Source: Prorocentrum cordatum (taxonomy: Eukaryota; Sar; Dinophyceae; Prorocentrales; Prorocentraceae). Taken from it: a stretch of 64,000 bases of DNA. The notes beneath the pieces were generated by a model that saw only the letters and a program-made list of their open reading frames with translations, was not told the DNA's origin and did not search any database. This document shows, piece by piece, positions 44,789 through 54,000 of the stretch. Positions within the stretch are counted from its first letter, which is position 1; each line of letters opens with the position of its first letter. A program made the translations under genes and the position numbers. The stretch covers positions 56,001 through 120,000 of the forward strand of contig CAUYUJ010019252.1 in the NCBI GenBank assembly GCA_963575745.1, given 5' to 3'.

Positions 44789-45496
44789 CTCGTGGAAAGA
44801 GAGGAAGACCTTTGACCAGCACCTCACGATCGCTCGAGCCTTCTGGATGGCAACGGACCATGGGCAAGCCTGTAGGGAAGCCACTAGGAGGGTCGGAGGG
44901 TATCCCAAGGCATACACCTCCATCACGAGCTCCAGGACCCAAGACATCGTAACTTGGACTGGAAGGGCGAGGTACTGGGCCCGAGCTAGGCGGCCTGTCA
45001 CCAGGGAGACGATCATGTTGAAGCCACGTGGCGGTCGACCTGGCCATGGAAGCAGGTTGGTTTTGGGACGAGCTTCCACGCAACCCTGGATGAGCCACAC
45101 ACGGTTCTCGTTTGTTTTTGGGTGATGGAAAACACGTCACTTTCGGGGCCAGAGGTCCAGGCCCAGCCAAGCACGGGGCACCAGGGGGTCTTCGATGTTG
45201 GAGGCGGGGGGGGGGAGTTTGACTTGGTAGACCTGGGACAGGTAGACGTAGACACCTTGTCTGCAGTACACCTTGCTGATACCTAGGATGTCATCAGCGT
45301 ATCAGCGTTGACGGATCTGAACCTTCCCCGACGTCAGCGACGTCTGGAAACCACAATCACGAAATTGCTCAGGATCCCGACAAGCACGAAGTTCAAACCA
45401 CGCTATCAGTATCGACAGAGCCACCCCTGATAGTACGCCACCAATAGGTAAACCTCCCAATTCACAAACAACCCCACCTATCGTCACATGATATAA
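44789..45496. other. Upstream flank of the RD-rich gene, no gene recognised
   Basis: The minus-strand frame stays open to 45100 but the sequence there is not protein-like. May hold 5' introns or exons that I cannot place. Confidence 0.4.
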
Positions 45497-46277
45497 TCAA
45501 CAATAGGCTAGCATAATGGAGACTATATCTGAGGTTGGTACGTTGTAATAGTTAGGTAGTGCTTCTGATCTGAATGGTTTAGGTGTAGGTCCGTTACCTC
45601 TCTTCACTAGTACAGCATCCGCCCTCAGCTGTTTGGAAATATCCTGCGACACTTCACGCCGCGCTCGACCAATCAACGTCGAACTGCGCTGCCCATACGC
45701 CTGACCCGCATCCGCCACGACAATAGATATACACGACAACGGGCACGATCATCGGAGGCACACGTTGTTAGAAATGGGGTTCAAGATCATGTACGGCTCG
45801 CGCAATCTCTTTCGATGCCTCCTTCATGCCAAACATTTCACAGGCTATTCCACTTACACGCAAGAGATGGCGAGCAGCTCGACCAATGACTCTATATTCT
45901 GCCGTGCCTGGTGCACCCGCCGAGTTCACAATGCGCCGCATGCAACTGTGTCCAGGCGTCGCAGCACCTAGCATCGTCAGGTAGGAAGCACGTACTTCTG
46001 ACCGTGGGGAGCACGTAGAGGGGGACCGTCTTTTTGGAGGGATGTGGTAGTATCTTTTGGGGGCGGACCCGACTGGGGAGCCCATGAAGGGCTCTAGTCC
46101 ATAGCCAGTTCGCAGCGTCTTATCGGGATAGGTCATAGCGCACCTGCCAGTCATTATCCAGCTCAGCTGTTTGATGTAGCCACCGTATGATATCAATGCC
46201 ATCTGCCATCCAAATTTTGTCACATTCTTCGTCATCGGCAATTCGAATGACATTATGTGTTTGCTCCAGTGTTTCAT
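45497..46277 (-). mobile_element. Possible Copia-type RNase H remnant
   Basis: The minus strand, in two frames, reads GTAEYRVIGRAARHLLRVSG (near 45850-45920), which resembles the Copia RNase H segment around a conserved Ala-Glu-Tyr. Further down it reads VADAGQAYGQRSST and VLVKRGNGPTPKPF, which could match the Asp-containing strand and the Asn-Pro-Ala-Asp region. Stops and frame changes separate them. No LTRs seen. This rests on weak motif resemblance only. Confidence 0.3.
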
Positions 46278-46360
46278 TTAGTTACTGTTCCACGTGTTGC
46301 TATCGTCGGGAGGGGTGAGGAAGAATAGCAGCAAGATCACGCGGAAGAGGAGATGTATCT

Positions 46361-46720
46361 TTATTTTTGCAAGTAATCCAACCCTCGTCGGATCGCTGGT
46401 CGTTCGAAGCGGGCTGATTGGGCCCACTCGAGTAGTCCCGCCTTCGCACTTCGAAAGGATACCACAGGAACGTGCCAGACTGGGAGCTTCCACGGTCCTG
46501 GTAGCTGCTTCAAGTTGAGAGGTCCTGAGACGAACCTCGACTCCTGCACCGAGGTCGGCAGGCAGTCGACCTGATACTCTGCACGAGTAAAGGTTGGCCG
46601 AGACGCGATCTTTCCAGATCCTGCGAGCTCGAAAAGAGACACGAGGCGGTTGACTGTACCACGAGCGGGCTGGTTCAAATCGCATATGGTTGCACATAGC
46701 CTGCATTGATCCGTTGACAA
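46361..46720 (-). CDS. Uncharacterised ORF
   Basis: A minus-strand ORF of about 119 codons starts at an ATG. It reads CRLCATICDLNQPARGTVNR and PGPWKLPVWHVPVVSFRS with even composition, unlike the repeat-derived shadows. No family recognised. It may be part of a larger gene or element with the GIY-YIG ORF. Confidence 0.25.
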   Translation of the reverse strand: MSTDQCRLCATICDLNQPARGTVNRLVSLFELAGSGKIASRPTFTRAEYQVDCLPTSVQESRFVSGPLNLKQLPGPWKLPVWHVPVVSFRSAKAGLLEWAQSARFERPAIRRGLDYLQK

Positions 46721-46922
46721 TACTGTAGGTGCCGCGCCTGGAACTCGAAGGGAAGTTTCAAGACAGGCCCCCGAGCCGCAGGGAGTCCCAAGCCTCTGAG
46801 ATGCTGGTCAATGTGAAATCTGGCCATGCGCACCCGAGTAAAATCACACAAAAAATCTGGGGCCAGCTCAGCTCCGCCGCCTGGAACAGGATCGCATCCA
46901 ACTCAATTCTGGAAAGGTACAC

Positions 46923-47792
46923 TCAAACTGGAAGTGGTCGCCACTTAGCAGCCAGGAGAGCAAGCGGTAGGCCTAGGCGCTCCGGAGCGAGGATCCATAG
47001 GGGCCCGTCTTCACCTGTGTTGTGGAACCTCTCCTGGATCTGCAAGGTGTAGAGGGCACTGTAGGGTACTTGAGAGGGCTCCAGGGTACTTGAGATGGCT
47101 CCAGGGTGCTTGACCAGGGGTCCCACGCAAGCCTTGGGTACTATCTCCGTTAGAGCGGGTGCCGCTGTCGTCCATACAGGAGGTGGAATACGTCGAGGAG
47201 GAGGTCGTCGCCAGGAGGGAGGACGTCGTCGTGATGGTTTGACTTTGGGTGGGGCATATGGGGTACCGAGACCACGTCGTAGACTTAGCTGATCAGGTTC
47301 CGTAGCATAGTCTAGGTTCGCAGATAGTCGAAGTCGTCGTATGGCTAACGTCTCATAGTGAAAACTTGCTGCTTCGGTCGGAACCCATAGTTCTGGAAGA
47401 AAGAACAAATGAACTCCTGAGCGTTTAAGTTCTCGATATCGAGGCCGACTCGCAGGTCGAATTCGTGGGTGAAGGAGAGCACGTATATGTTCTTGGATAC
47501 GTCCCAACAGTCCAGGAAGCGCACCTGTCCTGAGAGACGCCTTGCCTATATATTGAGAAGCATGGCAGCCTAGAACATACACTGCAGCTCGATGAGGTTC
47601 ACACCTATGTCCAAGAACGCTCAACAGGGCAATTGAGACAATAGGTTCAGACCAGGCATCTATCCCTCTTCTCCACTCTGGCGGTAGCACGCGATACACT
47701 CGGCGGGCCCATCGGGGGATTGTGGCATGGAGAGGGCATGACGGAGCCTGCACACACCCGACATGATGAGGACCACGCCGATCGTGCTCCAC
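46923..47792 (-). CDS. GIY-YIG endonuclease-like protein
   Basis: The minus-strand ORF (about 289 codons from a GTG, so the true start is upstream or in another exon) has a GIY-YIG nuclease core. It shows VYVLG at residues 71-75, YIGKA at 81-85, LLGRIQEHIRAL with Arg98 and His102, and a late Glu in FHYETLAIRRL at 147. All landmark residues of the family are present. The C-terminal half is Arg/Pro-rich and less conserved in look. GIY-YIG proteins nick DNA in mobile elements or repair. No reverse transcriptase is joined to it here. The upstream ORF at 47660-48280 overlaps its start in another frame. Confidence 0.6.
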   Translation of the reverse strand: MEHDRRGPHHVGCVQAPSCPLHATIPRWARRVYRVLPPEWRRGIDAWSEPIVSIALLSVLGHRCEPHRAAVYVLGCHASQYIGKASLRTGALPGLLGRIQEHIRALLHPRIRPASRPRYRELKRSGVHLFFLPELWVPTEAASFHYETLAIRRLRLSANLDYATEPDQLSLRRGLGTPYAPPKVKPSRRRPPSWRRPPPRRIPPPVWTTAAPALTEIVPKACVGPLVKHPGAISSTLEPSQVPYSALYTLQIQERFHNTGEDGPLWILAPERLGLPLALLAAKWRPLPV

Positions 47793-48280
47793 AGCGCCGC
47801 GCCTCGAAATGGACGGGCATACGATGGTCTGTCGCCCTCAAAATCGCACATCATGGGCAGGAAGGTAGAAATGAACTCACGCACATGTCGGTGGTCACGT
47901 CGCGACCACAGCCACTGTCGAAGGTTGGCACCTGTCTCGCCCATTGTGAGGCCAGTGCCCTTCTGGAGGGTGAGACGTACAAATTCTTCAGCTCGTCGAT
48001 GAGCTGCACATTGATTTGTCGGCCGTGGCATCAAGAATCGTAGTTGCTCCAGCTCCTCGCCCGTGGTCGGGCCCATCTCGAGCCCGAACTGGATGTCGAC
48101 TCCGCTGCGTGGCCGTGCCTCTCCACGAACGTGAGGTTCGCGATCCACGTGTTGATGGCCTCCTCGTGACGCTGTGCATCTTCCTGCTGGAAGCGTCTCC
48201 ACTGCTCCTCCATCATCCACATCAAGGGGCCAAGGGTTCGGTAGTACTCCGCCGACGTCTAGGTCACTGCTGCTGGCCAT
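47660..48280 (-). CDS. Uncharacterised ORF upstream of the GIY-YIG ORF
   Basis: From an ATG at 48278-48280 (MASSSDLDVGG) the frame reads LEQLRFLMPRPTNQC, EEFVRLTLQKGTGLTMGE, HVREFISTFLPMMCDFEGD and a hydrophobic segment STIGVVLIMSGV. It stops inside the GIY-YIG ORF in another frame, overlapping by 133 bp. A frameshift between them near 47680-47730 would join the two into one protein; this is inferred. No known domain recognised. Confidence 0.35.
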   Translation of the reverse strand: MASSSDLDVGGVLPNPWPLDVDDGGAVETLPAGRCTASRGGHQHVDREPHVRGEARPRSGVDIQFGLEMGPTTGEELEQLRFLMPRPTNQCAAHRRAEEFVRLTLQKGTGLTMGETGANLRQWLWSRRDHRHVREFISTFLPMMCDFEGDRPSYARPFRGAALWSTIGVVLIMSGVCRLRHALSMPQSPDGPAECIACYRQSGEEG

Positions 48281-48507
48281 CTCTCCTTCCGTCGACCGAC
48301 GAGGTCCTGAATGAGCAAGAATACCGTGGGCTGGTCACACACCGTCAGCAACGTCGATGGCATATTAGTTCGGAATCACGGTGGGAAAGAATTCGGAGCT
48401 GAGGTGGTTCTGAGCTGCTGCACACAGGGGGATAATACGAACGTCCGTTCTGGCACGAATGGCCGAAACTGTGATGCCCCGTTGCCCGAGAGGCCGGCTT
48501 GAATCAC

Positions 48508-48680
48508 AATCTGAGAGAGTCCTCTTTCTGCGCACTCACACCAATGCCCGCGAACCAACCCCTCGAGAGCCTGACGATGTCAGACTGACACCATGCCAAC
48601 CGCTGTGAGCGTGTCGTGGGCGGATGGCACCCTCGAACAGGGTCTGGTCCAAAGCGTTATGGATGGAGATGGAGATGGAG
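48508..48680. repeat. Dispersed ~170-bp repeat, copy 2
   Basis: Matches 40060-40232 in the same orientation with few differences; the hairpin has one mismatch here. The interval between copies is about 8.4 kb. Confidence 0.75.
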
Positions 48681-48719
48681 ACATGAGACATGATGTTGCA
48701 GCTGGGAAGCAGTTCTTCG

Positions 48720-49460
48720 TCAGTTTGGGGTGAGCGGGGAAGGGATCAAGAGGGCGTGGGGGGTAGGGCGACATGAAGCGAGGCGGAGGCGGAAAGGTAA
48801 AGGGAAGGGGACACGAGGCGGGAGCGGCTGCGCGGGGGGGCGGGGGAGGGAAGGGAGGGAGAGGGAGAGGACAGGGACAGCTGGCGGGGGGGGGAGGGAG
48901 GGGGGGGGAGGGGCGAATCAAGATGCAAAAGGGCCGGGAGCGGGGGGGGGGGGGGGGGGGCGGCGGCAGTTCAAGGGCGGCGGGGTTCAGAGGTGGTGGG
49001 ATAGGGGGCGCAGCGGGCGAAAGAGGAGGCAGAGGAAGGGGGGGGGGAGGGCTCCTCCCCTTCCCCCTCCTCCTCCTTCTCCTCCCCCTTCTCCTTCTCC
49101 TCCTCCTCCTCCTCCTCGGCCTCTTCCTCCTCCTCCTCCTGCTCCTCCTCCTCCTCCTCTCCCTCCCCTCCTCCTCCTCCTCCTCCTTCTCCTCTTCCTC
49201 CTCTTCCTCTTCATCATCATCCTCATCCTCCTCATCATTCTCAATTTTGTCGGGCGCGTGCCGCGTGGCAGGAGCGCGCCTACAGCTACATCACGGAGAG
49301 TTGGAACTTGCACGGGCACGCCTGACGACCAGGTGGCTGGCTGCTCTTGCCCGCCCTCCTTGGCTCTCATGCCAGACTGGAGAAGGAAGAGGAGGAGGAG
49401 GAGAAGGAGGAGAAGGAGGAGAAGGAGGAGGAGGAGGAGGAGGAGGGAGAGCCTCACCAC
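48720..49460. repeat. G-rich and polypyrimidine low-complexity region
   Basis: A purine/G-rich stretch (48720-49045) with a G-run near 48941-48960 is followed by a (CTC)n tract (49050-49240) and, after a short unique stretch, a (GGA)n tract (49380-49450). Confidence 0.9.
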
Positions 49461-49848
49461 CCACCCTCCAGCCCTCATCACCAACAATTCACCCAAACAT
49501 GAACTTTAGGAGGTCCGCACTTATTTGTATGCCATGTGTTGTTCCACTAAGCCTGCCCCACCCACATTCTCCTCCTCCTCCTCCTCCTCCTCCTCCTCCC
49601 CCTCCTTGTCCGAAAAGGATGGTACCAGGAGTTCATGAAATACTAACTCCGAAGTTAATTCTTTCAAAAGTGGATCCTGCAAAAGACGACCCGGGGGGGG
49701 GGCGTTCGTTAAGGAACGTGCCCAGGAGGCTTCAGACCTTGAAGGGTTCCTGATCTGATGAGGGCGGCGGTGATATCCATGGCCAATCCACGACTGACTT
49801 CCCATTGGCTTCCAGACCCTGGGTTCCTTATCGAAGGCTTCCTTATCC

Positions 49849-49862
49849 AATGCCATCACCGC
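49849..49862. repeat. 5' target-site duplication of LINE 1
   Basis: AATGCCATCACCGC is repeated exactly at 56688-56701 after the A-rich 3' end of the LINE. The last four bases also begin the spliced-leader-like sequence, so the exact border is uncertain. Confidence 0.6.
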
Positions 49863-49879
49863 AGCCGTTTCGGCGCGAG
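49859..49879 (+). other. Spliced-leader-like sequence at the LINE 5' end
   Basis: CCGCAGCCGTTTCGGC and the following bases match the dinoflagellate spliced leader (CCGTAGCCATTTTGGC core) at about 16 of 21 positions; four of the five differences are transitions towards G or C. It lies exactly at the inferred 5' border of the LINE, which would fit reverse transcription of a trans-spliced LINE mRNA. Chance cannot be excluded without a background scan. Confidence 0.45.
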
Positions 49880-49993
49880 CTGGTGTTCTTGAGCTGGAGA
49901 CAGCTCGCGCTTGTGCCCACTTACTTCGAAGCGGCGTAGTGGGCACGAGCCAACCTTCACGACGACGGCCCCACCCGCGGCAGCCCGCGGGCC

Positions 49994-51064
49994 ATGGCGC
50001 CGGCACAATCGGACCCTGGCATCATCCCAGGCGCGCGTAAGACACCCCTCTGGTCTTGCTCCTGCGGCTGTGATGGCAACTGGGCGTCCAGGACGCGCTG
50101 CCGCCACTGCTGGAAGGCGGCTCCCACCCACGTGGTGCAGGCAGCCAAGCTCTCGGCAGCAGCAGCCAACGGGCCAGCACCCAGCTCGTCTCGCCCGCGC
50201 GGGGCCTGGGCGCAAGGCCCGCCAGGACAGGGACAGCTTCTGGCGCAGCTGCAGCAGTTGCAGAAGCAGGTGGCAGAGCTCAAGGGTGAGGCCCCGCCCC
50301 CGACGGAGCCCTGGAAAGGACGCAAGCCCCCGCCCAGGAAGTCGGCCGAGGCGAGTGCTGGCATCTCCTTCAAGGACGTACGCACCTTCTTGGCGAAGGA
50401 GGGGCTTGACACCAGCGCGGTGGAGGAGGCAGAAAAGGCGGCGGAGTCGAAGACGCTTGAGAGCAAACAGCCTACTGCTCAGACGCAGCGCTGGAGAGTC
50501 AAGGCCATGCGAGACAAGATCAAGAAGCTCGAGGCCCGCGAATCAGCCATCTTGGAGCAGCAGGCCGCACTCGACAAGGAGCTCCTTGAGCTCAGGGCTT
50601 CGCTCGGCGACGAGAACCAGAAGCTCTCCGAGGGGGAGGCCAAGTTGGTCAAGTTGCAGGCCAGCGAGTTCCCCGACCCGATTCTGGCAGTCGCAGCTGG
50701 ACTGGATGAGGACGTCGCCGCCAGCCAGGAGGCCAAAGACGCCCTCGCGGTCCTGGCCCGCTTGCAGACCGCAGCCAGCGACAGCAAGAAGGCAGCTGCC
50801 GCTGCCAGGGCCGCTGCTGCTCCTCCTGGTCCTGCTGCTGGGGAGGCAGACGCAGGCGGCGAGCACAAACCTGTGCCAGAGTCAGACGACATCGACATGG
50901 AGCTGCTGGGAGTAGAGGGCTGGGAGGAGAAGCACGAGGAGTACGCAGCAGCCTCAGCAGCCCTCCGTGAAGCGACCCCCGAGCAGCGAGATGAGGCCAA
51001 GCGCAAGTTGCGCGATGCCTTGGACGCGCTCTGGGCAGCAGGCAAGCGGCCTCGGCACCTTTGA
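49994..51064 (+). CDS. LINE 1 ORF1 protein
   Basis: 356 codons from ATG 49994. Residues 19-41 form a RanBP2-like zinc finger (WSCSCGCDGNWASRTRCRHC). Next come a Gln/Leu-rich coiled-coil start (LLAQLQQLQKQVAELK), a region SFKDVRTFLAKEGLDTSAVEE, and a long heptad-like coiled coil (residues about 165-225). The C-terminus is Ala/Glu-rich. ORF1 proteins of LINEs bind element RNA; that role is inferred from position. It overlaps the open frame of ORF2, which lies in a different frame, so ORF2 may be reached by frameshifting or reinitiation. Confidence 0.7.
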   Translation: MAPAQSDPGIIPGARKTPLWSCSCGCDGNWASRTRCRHCWKAAPTHVVQAAKLSAAAANGPAPSSSRPRGAWAQGPPGQGQLLAQLQQLQKQVAELKGEAPPPTEPWKGRKPPPRKSAEASAGISFKDVRTFLAKEGLDTSAVEEAEKAAESKTLESKQPTAQTQRWRVKAMRDKIKKLEARESAILEQQAALDKELLELRASLGDENQKLSEGEAKLVKLQASEFPDPILAVAAGLDEDVAASQEAKDALAVLARLQTAASDSKKAAAAARAAAAPPGPAAGEADAGGEHKPVPESDDIDMELLGVEGWEEKHEEYAAASAALREATPEQRDEAKRKLRDALDALWAAGKRPRHL

Positions 51065-54000
51065 CCCCAGGCCCAACGGGAGCCTGGAGGAGCAGCGAGG
51101 CCAAGGGACTGGCGGTCCGCAGCCCAGCCGAGGGCCCATATGTAATAGTGGGTTGCTCGTTCAGGTTGGCGTGGCTACAGTCTCGGGCGTGAGTCCCCCC
51201 TTGGACCTCGTCTGCACGGCGAAGCGCCGCCCCCAGCCCAGGGCTGAGGAGGCAGGCGCGATGGTGCCCGCCGCGGCCGCATGGCTCCAGCTGGCCAAGC
51301 TGGTGCGGCCTTCGGCGCAGCAGGGCGCCAGCTTCCCCAGCATCAACGGCTCCACTTGGGCCGAGTCCCAGACGGCCCTCGAACAGCTGCTGGACGAGAA
51401 GGTCAGGGACGACGTGTACCTCATCCAGGAGACCCGCTTCACCTCGGCGTCGGCTGAAGGCTCGGCCCGTGCCTGGTGCAAGCGGAACGGCATCAACGCG
51501 GCCTTCGGAGAGTGCCGCAGCACAGGGACGGCGGTCCAAGCCGTCTCTTCTGGGGTCGCAGTGCTGGTCGGTGAGCGCCGCGGTGTGGCCTCGATCGACC
51601 AGGTCTGGGGCCAGCGCGCCTCAAGGATCGTGGCGAGGCGCGTCGCCTTCGGGGACCTAGTCGTGGTGTGTGTCAGTTTGTACCTGCAGTGCTCGGTCAA
51701 GCTCAATGAGACCAACGTGGACCTCTTGAGTGAGCTGCAGGGTGTCCTCCTGGGTTTGCGGGAGCCCTTCGTAGTGGGGGCGGACTGGAACCTGGAGCCC
51801 AGCCTCCTCAGCAGCTCGTGGTGGCCTCGCGCGGTGGGGGCGGCGATAGTGGCGCCTGACGAGCCGACCTGCGGAGATAACACATGCGACTTCTTCGTGA
51901 TCTCGGACGCACTGGCGGGGCTAGGGCCGAAGGTGTCGGTGCTCAGACAGGCGACTACGCACCCGCGCGTCCCCGTCAGGCTCACCTTCGAGAAGCCTAG
52001 CAGCCAGGCAGGTGTCTGGGTGCAGAAGGGCCCCAAGCCCTTCGAGCTGCCTGCGGCCAAGCAGGAGGGGATCCAGCCTGAGCCAGAGGAGGAAGACTCG
52101 CTGACGGACTGGAAGGCGCCGCTCCTGGACGAGAGTGGGGGCCCAAACAAGGCGACCATCGAGTTCTTCGACCAGGCGGAGGAGCGCCTGATACACCTCC
52201 TCGGAATCAAGGACGGCGCCAAGTACAGAGGCAGGGCGCAGGGGCTTAAGAGGGTACCCAAGCAGCTCATCCACCTCCTGCGCTCGGAGGAGGTGCGCAG
52301 GACCAGCCCGCTAACTCGCTGCTGGATCACCTTGGGGCGCCTGGCCACTCAGCTGGCGGCCGCGGCGTCGGTGCCCCACCCCTCGCCTGGGCACCACAAG
52401 CACGCCAAGCGTCTGCAGGCGGCCGCACAAGGCTTGGCCCCCAAGTTTGAGGCAGCGGGCTGCGAGATGTTCGGCGGCACCAAGATGGCGACGATGTTGG
52501 CGGGGATCTCGGACAGGTCGCAGCAGGGCGGCATCTTCCTCCAGGCCATCATCGCTACCGCTGAGGTCAAGCGCAGGGAGGGCGTCAAGCTCGCCAGGCA
52601 GCGCTGGAAGGAGTTCATGGCCGAGGCCCTCAGGGGGAACGGGAAGGGCGCCCACGCGATCAGCAAGCAGGCCAACCTTGAGACCTGCTCCATCCTCGGC
52701 CCTGACGAGGGCGAGGCCCCCCCAGCCCCGCTGGTCGGGCAGCAGGCCCTGGACAGGGTCCCTCAGGAGTGGAAGGCGCTCTGGCACAAGGAGGGCTCCG
52801 CCAGCGTCCGCCCCGAGAACTGGGACGAACCCTTGGGTCTGGACGCCACCACGGCGGAGGAGGTGCTGGCAGCGGCGAAGACCTTTCCCAGGAAGACGGC
52901 TCTGGGATGGGATGCATTCCACCCCAGGCTCATCCTCGGCTTAGGCAGGGTGTACGCTGACAGGCTGGCTGAGATCTTGACAGCCTGGGAAAGGCACCCC
53001 CAGCCGTCGGAGCTTTTCACCGCGATCATCGTCTTCCTGGGGAAGCCCGACGGGGGCCGCCGCCCGATCGGGCTCCTCTGCATATGGCTGCGCATTTGGA
53101 GCCGCATCAGGTGCAAGTACTGCGCAGGCTGGGAGCGGGACCACAAGCTCCCCGAATATTGGTGGGCAGACTCGGACACCTGCTGTGACAGGGCGGCCTA
53201 CATCCACAACCTCCTGCTCGGCCTGGCGCGCGAGAAGAACTTCGAGGCTGCATCAGTCTACTTCGACATCAGCAAGTTCTACGAGCAGATCAGCCACGGG
53301 CTGCTCCTCGAAGCGGCGCGGGGCTGCGAGTTCAACACTGGGTTGATCCAGGCGCTGTGCGTGCTGTATTCGGGCCCCCGCAGGGCCAGGGCCGACCTTT
53401 CCCTCAGCGAGCAGCTGGTCATCGACGACACCGTCATTGCTGGATGCTCCTGTGCGACGACCATGGCGAGGATCATGCTGTACGACCTCCTGCTGCAGTC
53501 GAGGAAGCTGCTGCCGATTGGCAGGGTGGTCAACGTGATTTACGACATCTCGGGCCACGGCATCGGCACGCGCAGGCTGGTCGTCGAGCAGATCGCCAGG
53601 TTCGCGAAGGGAGTCGCCACCATGCTGGGCGACAAGCGGCTCCCCATCAACTGGGGAAAGACCAAGGCACTGGCCTCCTCGGTGAAGCTGAGGAGAGAGC
53701 TGCAGCAGCACGCCGACTGGGCCCTCGCAGACGAAGCCTTCGTCGCTGGCCACCGCGACCTTGGAGGCGATGCGACGGCGGGTAGCCACCGCAGGGTCGG
53801 GGCGCAAGTGGCCAGGGAGCTTGCGGCGCTGCGGCAGGGAAACAACCTCACCAGGATCTTCGGCTCGGGGATGAGGCAGGCCAAGATCCAGAGGGCAGGC
53901 CCCACTGCCAAGGCCCTGTGGGGCTCGGCCATCAACGGGATCCCGCCTGGGCGCATGAGGGCGCTCAGGATATCTGCGGCGAAAGCCGCCTGCTACCTGC

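Noticed and set aside
50649-51539. Minus-strand ORFs opposite LINE 1
   Set aside because: They overlap ORF1 and ORF2, which carry real domain motifs on the plus strand.
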